Translations under genes and position numbers: made by a program
In this document: one piece after another, positions 1 to 6,372 of the stretch
Position numbering within the stretch: position 1 is the stretch's first letter
Layout: each line of letters opens with the position of its first letter
From: an uncultured Blautia sp.
GTDB taxonomy: Bacteria; Bacillota; Clostridia; Lachnospirales; Lachnospiraceae
NCBI GenBank assembly: GCA_934409175.1
Contig: CAKRVX010000062.1
Location: forward strand, 1-11,948
Direction of reading: 5' to 3'
Length of the DNA stretch: 11,948 nt
Notes under the pieces: model-generated
Told to the model about the DNA's origin: nothing
The model's database searches: none
Seen by the model: the letters and a program-made list of their open reading frames with translations, nothing else

Positions 1-717
1 ACTGCAGTTCTTATGGATGCATGCCGTAAATACGGAATCAAACGTTATCATCAGGTATCCACTGACGAAGTTTACGGAGATCTTCCATTAGACAGACCTG
101 ACCTGTTCTTCACAGAGGAAACTCCGATCCACACAAGCAGCCCTTACAGTTCTTCCAAAGCTTCTGCAGACCTTCTGGTACTTGCTTACCACAGAACTTA
201 TGGACTCCCTGTATCCATCAGCCGCTGCTCCAACAACTACGGCCCATATCATTTCCCGGAAAAACTGATCCCGTTAATGATCGCCAATGCATTAAATGAC
301 AAACCGCTTCCTGTTTATGGAAAGGGTGAGAATGTTCGTGACTGGCTGTACGTAGAAGATCACTGTCGTGCCATCGACCTGATCATCCACAAAGGACGCG
401 TCGGAGAAGTTTACAATGTAGGCGGACACAACGAAATGAAAAACATTGATATCGTTAAGATCATCTGTAAAGAACTTGGCAAACCGGAAAGACTGATCAC
501 ATACGTAGCTGACCGTAAGGGCCATGATATGCGTTATGCCATCGACCCGACCAAGATTCACAACGAACTTGGCTGGTTACCGGAAACGAAATTCGCAGAC
601 GGTATCAAGAAGACCATCAAATGGTATCTGGATAACAAAGAATGGTGGGAAACTATCATCTCCGGTGAATACCAGAACTACTATGAGAAAATGTACGCAC
701 ACCGCGGGGAGGCATAA
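1..717 (+). CDS. rfbB: dTDP-glucose 4,6-dehydratase, 5'-truncated by window edge
   Basis: This enzyme converts dTDP-glucose to dTDP-4-keto-6-deoxyglucose in the cytoplasm, the second step of dTDP-L-rhamnose synthesis for surface polysaccharide. The reading frame is open from base 1, so the gene begins upstream and the N-terminal NAD-binding glycine motif is outside the window; the Met at base 13 is internal. Visible are the RmlB hallmarks STDEVYG (with the Asp-Glu pair used in the dehydration step), the YSSSK form of the short-chain dehydrogenase YxxxK catalytic motif, and [15 protein letters not shown], all typical of nucleotide-sugar dehydratases. About 238 residues are visible of an expected 340 or so. 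It ends 3 bases before rfbD, so the two are almost certainly co-transcribed and translationally linked. Function is clear from the motifs; the sugar specificity rests on family resemblance and the adjacent rfbD. Confidence 0.93.
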   Translation, partial: TAVLMDACRKYGIKRYHQVSTDEVYGDLPLDRPDLFFTEETPIHTSSPYSSSKASADLLVLAYHRTYGLPVSISRCSNNYGPYHFPEKLIPLMIANALNDKPLPVYGKGENVRDWLYVEDHCRAIDLIIHKGRVGEVYNVGGHNEMKNIDIVKIICKELGKPERLITYVADRKGHDMRYAIDPTKIHNELGWLPETKFADGIKKTIKWYLDNKEWWETIISGEYQNYYEKMYAHRGEA

Positions 718-720
718 ATT

Positions 721-1662
721 ATGAGAGTTTTTGTAACAGGTGTAGGCGGTCAGCTTGGACATGATGTTATGAATGAACTTGCAAAACGTGGTTATGAAGG
801 TGTAGGAAGCGACATTGCTCCTTCCTACAGCGGAATCGCGGACGGCACTGCTGTTACCACAATGCCTTATGTACAGATGGATATCACAGATAAAACTTCT
901 GTAGAAAAAGTCATTAAAGAAGCCAATGTTGATGCAGTGATCCACTGTGCTGCATGGACAGCTGTAGATGCTGCCGAAGATGAAGAAAATCAGCCGAAAG
1001 TTCGTCTGGTAAACGTAACCGGAACTCAGAATATCGCTGACGTCTGCAAAGAGCTTGATATCAAAATGCTGTACCTTTCCACAGACTATGTATTCGATGG
1101 CCAGGGAACCACTCCATGGGAACCTGATTGCAAGGATTACAAACCTTTAAATGTTTATGGACAGACAAAGCTGGATGGCGAGCTCGCTGTATCCGGCACT
1201 GTAGATAAGTTCTTTATCGTTCGTATCGCATGGGTATTTGGTAAAAACGGCAAAAACTTTATTAAAACCATGATCAATCTTGGAAAAACACACGATACTC
1301 TTTCCGTAGTAAATGACCAGATTGGTACTCCAACCTATACCTATGATCTGGCCAGACTTCTGGTAGATATGATCGAGACAGAGAAATACGGTTACTATCA
1401 TGCAACCAATGAAGGTGGCTACATCAGCTGGTATGATTTCACCAAAGAGATCTTCCGTCAGGCTGCTGCCATGGGACATCCAGAATATCTCCCGGAAAAT
1501 ATGACTGTTAACTCTGTCACAACCGCTGAATATGGAGTTTCCAAAGCTGCCAGACCATTCAACAGCCGCCTGGATAAAAGTAAACTGACAGCCAATGGCT
1601 TCACTCCTCTTCCAACCTGGCAGGACGCACTGGGACGTTATCTGAAAGAACTCGATTTCTAA
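721..1662 (+). CDS. rfbD: dTDP-4-dehydrorhamnose reductase
   Basis: It reduces dTDP-4-keto-L-rhamnose to dTDP-L-rhamnose with NAD(P)H, the last step of the pathway that rfbB serves. The 313-residue protein has the expected length for RmlD (about 280-310). It opens with the Rossmann nucleotide-binding motif GVGGQLG (residues 7-13), followed by HCAAWTAVD (75-83), LSTDYVFDG (119-127) and the catalytic YGQTK (Tyr146, Lys150). The ATG lies 3 bases after the rfbB stop. Its Shine-Dalgarno sequence GGGGAGG (706-712) is inside the last rfbB codons, which argues for translational coupling. A strong hairpin terminator follows about 60 bases after the stop, so rfbD is the last gene of the rhamnose operon; rfbA and rfbC are not in the window and may lie upstream. 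I see no anomalies. Confidence 0.95.
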   Translation: MRVFVTGVGGQLGHDVMNELAKRGYEGVGSDIAPSYSGIADGTAVTTMPYVQMDITDKTSVEKVIKEANVDAVIHCAAWTAVDAAEDEENQPKVRLVNVTGTQNIADVCKELDIKMLYLSTDYVFDGQGTTPWEPDCKDYKPLNVYGQTKLDGELAVSGTVDKFFIVRIAWVFGKNGKNFIKTMINLGKTHDTLSVVNDQIGTPTYTYDLARLLVDMIETEKYGYYHATNEGGYISWYDFTKEIFRQAAAMGHPEYLPENMTVNSVTTAEYGVSKAARPFNSRLDKSKLTANGFTPLPTWQDALGRYLKELDF

Positions 1663-1721
1663 TATACTGATTTTATTTTCCAGAGCCATTTACGTAAAAT
1701 CGCTTATAGATTTTAACTGTG

Positions 1722-1770
1722 AAAAAAGATAGTGTATGCAATGATTTTCATTACAGACACTATCTTTTTT
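1722..1770. terminator. Bidirectional rho-independent terminator between rfbD and pxpA
   Basis: The sequence AAAAAAGATAGTGT (1722-1735) is perfectly complementary to ACACTATCTTTTTT (1757-1770). The 21-base interval folds further (AATGA 1740-1744 with TCATT 1748-1752), giving a near-continuous hairpin with a three-base loop and two small interior mismatches. A six-base T run closes the plus-strand arm, and the A run at the other side gives a U run on the minus strand. It therefore fits termination of both rfbBD and the convergent pxpA operon. Confidence 0.9.
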
Positions 1771-1816
1771 ACTTTAAATATTATTCAGCAAACAGAATAA
1801 TATCAGATAACTTTTA

Positions 1817-2587
1817 TTATTTCACAAATTCATCCAGCGGTCTGATCTGTATTCCTTCTTTTTCGAAAGCTTCTCTGATCTTTTCTACAAATGCCAGAGC
1901 TTTGGCTCCATCCCCATGAACACAGATGGAATCTGCCTGGATCGGGATGTCCTTACCTGTTACTGCTGTAACCTTTTTCTCTTTTACCATACGAATGACA
2001 CGGGCAATAGCTTCATTTTCATCAGTGATCATGGCACCTTCTTTACGTCTGTCTACCAGAGTTCCGTCCTCCTCATAACCACGATCAGCAAATACTTCCA
2101 TTGCTGTACGAAGTCCCATATCCTGAGCTGCTTTTGCCAGCTGTCCGCCAGATAATGCAAGAACGATCAGGTTACTGTCAAATTCTTTGATTGCTTCACA
2201 GATTGCTGTGGACAGTGCATAATCTTTCGCTGCCATATTGTAAAGTGCGCCGTGAGGTTTCACATGCTGCATCTTTACGCCGTTCACTCTGCAGAATGCA
2301 TCCAGTGCACCCAGCTGATAAAGCACATATGCCTTGGCTTCTGCTGGTGTTACGTTCATATTTCTTCTTCCAAATCCCATAAGATCCGGGAATCCAGGAT
2401 GTGCGCCTACACGGATGCCTGCCTCCTTTGCCATTCCAATGGTGTTTCCCATTACTACAGGATCAGATGCATGATAGCCGCAAGCTACGTTTGCAGATGA
2501 AATTAATGGAATGATCTTATCATCATTTCCAATGGTATAACGGCCGAAGCTCTCGCCAAGGTCACTATTTAAATCTACTGTATACAT
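1817..2587 (-). CDS. pxpA: 5-oxoprolinase subunit PxpA (LamB/YcsF family)
   Basis: PxpA is one of three proteins of the bacterial ATP-dependent 5-oxoprolinase, which opens the lactam ring of pyroglutamate to give glutamate. The 256-residue cytoplasmic protein has the usual family length and motifs: DLNSDLGESFG (5-15), SANVACGYHASDP (31-43), GAHPGFPDLMGFGRR (61-75), KPHGALYN (110-117), FADRGYEEDG and a C-terminal ICVHGDG (221-227). The conserved Asp, His and Glu residues suit a hydrolase-like active site. It is the last gene of the operon, 25 bases after accC and about 45 bases before the shared terminator. The ATG at 2587-2585 is preceded by AAAGGAG (2602-2608), but the spacing of 14 bases is long and may lower translation. 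No better in-frame start is visible. In the split-carboxylase reading of this operon, PxpA would act after or with the carboxylation step; that is inference. Confidence 0.93.
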   Translation of the reverse strand: MYTVDLNSDLGESFGRYTIGNDDKIIPLISSANVACGYHASDPVVMGNTIGMAKEAGIRVGAHPGFPDLMGFGRRNMNVTPAEAKAYVLYQLGALDAFCRVNGVKMQHVKPHGALYNMAAKDYALSTAICEAIKEFDSNLIVLALSGGQLAKAAQDMGLRTAMEVFADRGYEEDGTLVDRRKEGAMITDENEAIARVIRMVKEKKVTAVTGKDIPIQADSICVHGDGAKALAFVEKIREAFEKEGIQIRPLDEFVK

Positions 2588-2612
2588 ATTATCTTTTGCA
2601 ACTCCTTTATCT

Positions 2613-3959
2613 TTATTTGATCTTCAACACATTCTCAATGAATCCAGTATCTGCTTTTCCTTCACAGAATACAGGATTTTTCATGATCTGATACTGGAAA
2701 TCAAGGTTTGTTTCCACACCCATGATCACCATCTCATCCAGGGCTGAACGCATTTTCTGAAGTGCTGCATCTCTGTCCGGTGCATGGACGATCACTTTCG
2801 CGATCATAGAGTCGTACTCTGATGGAATCTTATATCCTGTGTAAAGTCCGGTATCCACACGAACACCATTTCCGGCTGGAAGATGCATATGCTGTACCAC
2901 GCCAGGACTTGGCATAAAGTTTTTCTCCGGAATTTCAGCATTGATACGGCATTCAATTGCATGTCCTTTAATCTGAACATCTTCCTGCTTAAAACTTAAT
3001 TCCTCTCCCATTGCCACACGAATCTGCTCAATGATCAGATCTGTACCTGTTACCATTTCTGTAACACCATGCTCTACCTGAATTCTGGTGTTCATTTCCA
3101 TGAAATAGAAATTGCCCCTAGGGTCCACGATAAACTCGATAGTTCCCGCATTTGTATAACCTACTGTTTTCGCAGCAAGAACTGCATACTCATTCATTTT
3201 CTTACGTGTTGCATCATCAATAGCCGGTGACGGAGATTCTTCGATCAGCTTCTGATGATTTCTCTGCACAGAACAGTCACGCTCTCCAAGAGCAACTACA
3301 TTTCCATGGCTGTCTGCCATGATCTGGATCTCTACATGACGTGGATTCTCTACGAAACGCTCAATGTACATGGTGTCATCACCGAATGCATTGGCAGATT
3401 CTCTCTGTGCCATGTTAAACTGGAACTCAAATTCATCCTCATTTGCAGCTACGCGCATACCCTTACCGCCGCCTCCTGAAGAAGCTTTGATCATAACCGG
3501 ATATCCGATCTCATCTGCCAGTTTCTTGCCTGTTTCAGCATCATATACTGGTTCCTTTGTTCCCGGAACGACCGGAACACCGGCATCCATCATAGTCTTT
3601 CTTGCATGGGATTTATTTCCCATTTTATCAATAACATCTGCATCTGGTCCGATAAAAGTAATACCGTTTTCCTGGCACTTGCGAACAAAATCACTGTTCT
3701 CGGAAAGAAATCCGAATCCAGGATGGATGGCGTCTGCACCCATATTCTCGGCTGCTGCTATGATACGGTCCATATTCAGATAACTGTTACGTGCAGGACC
3801 TTCACCAATACAGATACGCTGGTCAGCAAGCTGTACATGAAGGCTCTTTGCATCTTCTTTGGAATACACTGCCACACTGCGGATTCCCATGTTTCTGCAG
3901 GCGCGGATGATACGCACTGCGATCTCACCACGATTGGCAATCAGAATTTTATTAAACAA
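2613..3959 (-). CDS. accC: Biotin carboxylase (AccC-type) of the pxp operon, TTG start
   Basis: Biotin carboxylase uses ATP and bicarbonate to carboxylate the biotin on a carrier protein. The 448-residue protein can be numbered almost one-to-one with E. coli AccC. It begins FNKILIANRGEIAVRI, has Lys116, the ATP-grasp glycine loop SSGGGGKGMR (160-169), RDCSVQRNHQK with Cys230, His235 and Lys237, and MEMNTRIQVEH with Glu288, Asn290, Arg292 and Glu296. All expected catalytic positions appear intact. The start codon is TTG (3959-3957), placed 8 bases after a near-ideal AAAGGAGG; the encoded N-terminus is exactly that of the family. It lies 21 bases downstream of accB and 25 bases upstream of pxpA. 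No carboxyltransferase genes accA/accD accompany it, so it is unlikely to be simply the fatty-acid acetyl-CoA carboxylase; PxpC/PxpB are the probable carboxyltransferase-like partners. A generic AccC that also serves acetyl-CoA carboxylase cannot be excluded. Confidence 0.93.
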   Translation of the reverse strand: MFNKILIANRGEIAVRIIRACRNMGIRSVAVYSKEDAKSLHVQLADQRICIGEGPARNSYLNMDRIIAAAENMGADAIHPGFGFLSENSDFVRKCQENGITFIGPDADVIDKMGNKSHARKTMMDAGVPVVPGTKEPVYDAETGKKLADEIGYPVMIKASSGGGGKGMRVAANEDEFEFQFNMAQRESANAFGDDTMYIERFVENPRHVEIQIMADSHGNVVALGERDCSVQRNHQKLIEESPSPAIDDATRKKMNEYAVLAAKTVGYTNAGTIEFIVDPRGNFYFMEMNTRIQVEHGVTEMVTGTDLIIEQIRVAMGEELSFKQEDVQIKGHAIECRINAEIPEKNFMPSPGVVQHMHLPAGNGVRVDTGLYTGYKIPSEYDSMIAKVIVHAPDRDAALQKMRSALDEMVIMGVETNLDFQYQIMKNPVFCEGKADTGFIENVLKIK

Positions 3960-3967
3960 TCGTACTG

Positions 3968-3975
3968 CCTCCTTT
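3968..3975 (-). promoter_or_regulatory. Ribosome binding site that fixes the TTG start of accC
   Basis: AAAGGAGG on the minus strand lies 8 bases before TTG at 3959-3957. The next codons give FNKILIANRGEIAV, the canonical biotin-carboxylase N-terminus, so TTG is the start rather than an internal Met. Confidence 0.85.
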
Positions 3976-3980
3976 GTCTC

Positions 3981-4421
3981 CTACAGTTTCTTTACACGAA
4001 ACAGCGGCTGTCCGTATTCTACTTTCTGTTCATTGCTTACTAATACTGCCTCGATCTCGCAGTCATAATCACTCTGAATCTCATTCATCAATTTCATAGC
4101 TTCCAGAATGCAGACAGTCTGACCTGCTTTTACCTGGTCGCCTACTTTCACAAATGCAGGTACATCCGGTGCTGCAGCGGAATAAAAAGTTCCTACGATC
4201 GGGGAAGTGATAAATAAGGTATCATCCTCTTCCTCTGCTGCTTCCACAGATGTGTTTACCACTGCCGGTGCAGGTGCTGCTACCGGTACTCCTGCTGCCA
4301 CTACAGGCGGGTGATCCAGTTTACTCATTGTGATCTTTACATCTTTGTCCTTGTATGTGAATTCATTGAGGGAGGACTCCTCAATAATTTTTACTAATCC
4401 TTCAATCTTCTCTAAATCCAT
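3981..4421 (-). CDS. accB: Biotin carboxyl carrier protein (AccB/BCCP type) of the pxp operon
   Basis: This 146-residue protein carries covalently bound biotin between a biotin carboxylase and a carboxyltransferase. The N-terminal segment [21 protein letters not shown] resembles acetyl-CoA carboxylase BCCPs. It is followed by a Pro/Ala/Val/Glu-rich flexible linker (about 37-69) and a C-terminal biotinyl domain with EAMKLMNE, where Lys110 is the expected biotinylation site. The segment between VGTFY and FVKVGD (about 76-94) matches the protruding thumb of acetyl-CoA carboxylase-type carriers. I chose the ATG at 4421 because AAAGGAG lies 6 bases before it and the family starts there; an in-frame ATG at 4448 would add nine residues and has no ribosome site. 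It lies 103 bases after pxpC and 21 bases before accC. Modification would need a biotin ligase (BirA) encoded elsewhere. Confidence 0.93.
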   Translation of the reverse strand: MDLEKIEGLVKIIEESSLNEFTYKDKDVKITMSKLDHPPVVAAGVPVAAPAPAVVNTSVEAAEEEDDTLFITSPIVGTFYSAAAPDVPAFVKVGDQVKAGQTVCILEAMKLMNEIQSDYDCEIEAVLVSNEQKVEYGQPLFRVKKL

Positions 4422-4427
4422 GAAGTA

Positions 4428-4434
4428 CTCCTTT
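4428..4434 (-). promoter_or_regulatory. Ribosome binding site that decides the accB start
   Basis: AAAGGAG lies 6 bases upstream of the ATG at 4421-4419. The in-frame ATG at 4448 has no comparable purine-rich site ahead of it, so the shorter product is preferred. Confidence 0.8.
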
Positions 4435-4448
4435 CTCTTCTGACTCAT

Positions 4449-4520
4449 GTAAATTTATTTACCATTTTTGTCTCATTTATACGATTTGGGTTCTCCGGGG
4501 CTTACTGTTTTCCCGGCAGA
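4449..4520 (-). other. pxpC-accB spacer with a GC hairpin and an AT palindrome
   Basis: The 103-base spacer separating pxpBC from accBC contains two symmetrical elements. CCGGG (4495-4499) pairs with CCCGG (4512-4516), extended by TCT/AGA across one bulged base, with a loop of about 12 bases; no U run follows on the minus strand, so it is not a normal terminator. Closer to accB, GTAAAT-TT-ATTTAC (4449-4462) is a 14-base palindrome. These could be an RNA processing or stability element and a protein-binding site, or chance in AT-rich DNA. I found no convincing promoter here: TATAAA at 4476-4481 lacks a -35 partner. Confidence 0.35.
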
Positions 4521-4524
4521 TTCT

Positions 4525-5532
4525 TTATTCTTCAAACAGCTTGCGAAGTCTCTTGGCAACCAGACGGCAGTCCAGAACCTCTTTACAGGGCTGATGAATG
4601 ATCTTTCTTAAGCCATCCAGCTCCTTCATCTCATCCAGATACAGTTTCTGTGCTTCCTGCACTGTGATCGCTTTGAAATGGATCTTATGGTCAGTCTTTC
4701 TCTGCACCAGTTTCGGAATATCCACACTGGCCACTGTGGCAATCTTTGCATATCCTCCTGTAGTCTGGCGATCCGCCAGCAGAATGATCGGCTTACCATG
4801 TGACGGTACCTGAATAGCTCCAAATGCAATACCATCGGAAATAATATCTGATGTTTCCTTTGGTGCGATAAACGGTCCTTCCAATCTGCAGCCCATACGG
4901 TCAAAATCACTGGTTACCGTATATTCACTGTGAAGGAAAGTATCGATTCCCTGCCTGCTGAACATTCTATCCTGTGGCCCCATAACTACACGCAATGTTG
5001 CCTCTGTCTGATCATATTCATCAATATCCAGTTTCCTGGAAAGGAAAAACGGCAGGTAACGTCTCTTGATACGAAATCCGATATAATCTCCTGCCTGCAG
5101 TTTTCTTCCCTTGAATCCCCCAAGCTTGCTCTTTAAATTTGTACAGCGGCTTCCCATCACTACCGGAATATCCAGGTAACTGGAAAATGCAATATACGCT
5201 CTGCTTCCTGTTCTTGCACTTCCGAATTTCAGAACATCCCCTTTATTCATATAAAGTGCTGTATACATCGGTGCAGGCTCTCCGTTGATAGTCGGCTGGA
5301 AGTCACCCCCTGTAATGGCAATGATCGTAGCTGATGTAAATTCAAGAGTAGGACCAATCAGAGTAATCTCAAGAACTGCCTCATTCTCCGGATTGTCCAG
5401 AAGAAGGTTGGCAATTTTAAATGAACGGACATCCATAACACCTGCCACACTGAATCCCTGACTCTGATAACCGGTCCTTCCCAGATCCTGTACAGTTGTC
5501 ATCATACCGCCCTTTAATATACGAATTCCCAT
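4525..5532 (-). CDS. pxpC: 5-oxoprolinase subunit PxpC (KipA / urea-carboxylase CT A-B domain family)
   Basis: PxpC works with PxpB and PxpA in ATP-dependent 5-oxoproline hydrolysis. Its family is related to the N-terminal half of the carboxyltransferase domain of urea carboxylase and was formerly called allophanate hydrolase subunit 2. The 335-residue protein shows the family motifs TTVQDLGRTGYQSQGFSVAGVMD (residues 12-34, key Gln15, Asp16, Arg19), YLDIPVVMGSRCTN (119-132), SDFDRMGCRLEG (208-219) and QVPSHGKPIILLADRQTTGGYAK (241-263). The start chosen is the ATG at 5532-5530, giving the typical MGIRILKGG beginning, one base after the pxpB stop, with AAGGAG (5542-5547) inside the last pxpB codons. 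An in-frame ATG at 5574 would overlap pxpB by 41 bases and adds non-family residues. The tight junction suggests coupled synthesis in equal amounts with PxpB. Confidence 0.93.
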   Translation of the reverse strand: MGIRILKGGMMTTVQDLGRTGYQSQGFSVAGVMDVRSFKIANLLLDNPENEAVLEITLIGPTLEFTSATIIAITGGDFQPTINGEPAPMYTALYMNKGDVLKFGSARTGSRAYIAFSSYLDIPVVMGSRCTNLKSKLGGFKGRKLQAGDYIGFRIKRRYLPFFLSRKLDIDEYDQTEATLRVVMGPQDRMFSRQGIDTFLHSEYTVTSDFDRMGCRLEGPFIAPKETSDIISDGIAFGAIQVPSHGKPIILLADRQTTGGYAKIATVASVDIPKLVQRKTDHKIHFKAITVQEAQKLYLDEMKELDGLRKIIHQPCKEVLDCRLVAKRLRKLFEE

Positions 5533-5533
5533 C

Positions 5534-6262
5534 TTACACCTCTCCTTCATGAACGATGCACTGGTATTCCCCACGTTCTACTAATTCTTTGATCCGTTTA
5601 TATTCTTCCTCATCAATCGGTACAAAACGGATATAATCTCCTGCCTCCACTAGAATCGGTACTTCCCTCTCCGGATCATAAGTCTTCACAGGAGTCATTC
5701 CCATTAACTGCCATCCTCCCGGAGAATCAAGGGGATAAATGCCCGTCTGGGAGCCGCCGATTCCTACACTTCCGGCATTTATCTTAATTCTTGGATTGGC
5801 AAGTCTCGGCGTATGAATTCTCTCATCCAGACCGCCCAGGTAGCAAAATCCCGGCAGGAAGCCAAGCATATAGATCAGATAATCTCTGGAAGAGTGAATC
5901 TTAATGACTTCCTCCACTGACAAGCCTGCATGTTCTGCGATGTTTTCAATATCAGGCCCATATTCTCCACCATAACACACTGGGATTTCATAAATTTTCT
6001 TTTTCTCTTCCCCTGCCTTAACGTCCATTCTGACCAGATGTTCCAGTCTCGTTTTCAGATCGTCATAGGAAATTACACGGGGATCATAATTGACCAGCAA
6101 CGAGCAGAACGCTGGTATGACATCTACCACACCTTCAATATGCTGTTCTCTCATAAGCTGTACAGTGGCAGTGATCTTACGGTTGATCTCCGGATTGATC
6201 TCTCTGCCAAATTCAACCAGAACAGAAGAATCTCCTTCTGTCAGTATTCTGATATCCGGCAT
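5534..6262 (-). CDS. pxpB: 5-oxoprolinase subunit PxpB (KipI / urea-carboxylase CT C-D domain family)
   Basis: PxpB is the partner of PxpC in the oxoprolinase complex. Its family includes B. subtilis KipI, known for inhibiting the sporulation kinase KinA, and corresponds to the C-terminal half of the urea-carboxylase carboxyltransferase domain. The 242-residue protein has the standard length and motifs: EGDSSVLVEFG (9-19), HSSRDYLIYMLGFLPGFCYLGGL (123-145, with His123 and the GFLPGF turn), TPRLANPR (151-158), AGSVGIGGSQTGIYP (163-177) and SPGGWQLMG (180-188). The start is the ATG at 6262-6260 with AAGGAG (6270-6275) 7 bases upstream; the open frame extends 27 codons further back through the upstream hairpin, but that part has no family character. 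It is preceded by a terminator-like hairpin at 6291-6322 and immediately followed by pxpC. The metabolic role is favoured over kinase inhibition because of the operon. Confidence 0.93.
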   Translation of the reverse strand: MPDIRILTEGDSSVLVEFGREINPEINRKITATVQLMREQHIEGVVDVIPAFCSLLVNYDPRVISYDDLKTRLEHLVRMDVKAGEEKKKIYEIPVCYGGEYGPDIENIAEHAGLSVEEVIKIHSSRDYLIYMLGFLPGFCYLGGLDERIHTPRLANPRIKINAGSVGIGGSQTGIYPLDSPGGWQLMGMTPVKTYDPEREVPILVEAGDYIRFVPIDEEEYKRIKELVERGEYQCIVHEGEV

Positions 6263-6290
6263 AATCTTACTCCTTATCTTTTTTCTACAC

Positions 6291-6322
6291 AAAAAGGTGT
6301 AACCTGGAAGATCACACCTTTT
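6291..6322 (-). terminator. Terminator- or attenuator-like hairpin between transporter and pxpB
   Basis: On the minus strand AAAAGGUGU (6322-6314) pairs with ACACCUUUU (6300-6292). The interval continues the stem through G-U, A-U, U-G, C-G and U-A pairs to a UCC loop, giving about 14 continuous pairs followed by U and GUGU. The two G-U pairs become A-C mismatches on the plus strand, so the full stem exists only in RNA of the operon. It ends about 28 bases before the pxpB ATG with no room for another promoter after it, so the enzyme genes must be reached by readthrough, processing or regulated antitermination. A 6-base-pair hairpin (GACGGC/GCTGTC, 6335-6350) lies just upstream. Confidence 0.65.
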
Positions 6323-6372
6323 CTGAAAGCCAGCCGCTGTCATGTGACGGCAGCCTGTTCTTAATTACTTGC

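Noticed and set aside
292..561. Open frames opposite or inside rfbB, rfbD, accC, the transporter and glyS
   Set aside because: They lie within convincing genes, show no protein-family character and lack ribosome sites.
2613..4421. accB-accC as part of the ordinary fatty-acid acetyl-CoA carboxylase cluster
   Set aside because: No fab genes, accD or accA lie nearby, and the genes are embedded between pxpC and pxpA, so the local partner is more likely PxpBC. The possibility of sharing with acetyl-CoA carboxylase remains open.
4476..4504. Internal promoter before accB (TATAAA at 4476-4481)
   Set aside because: No -35 box at 16-18 bases; the candidate hexamer reads TAAGCC.
5533..5574. Longer start of pxpC at 5574, overlapping pxpB
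   Set aside because: The extra 14 residues are not family-like, and the internal ATG at 5532 has a well-placed AAGGAG and the typical N-terminus.
6263..6343. Longer start of pxpB at 6343
   Set aside because: The extension would translate the terminator-like hairpin, has no family resemblance, and the ATG at 6262 has a good ribosome site.
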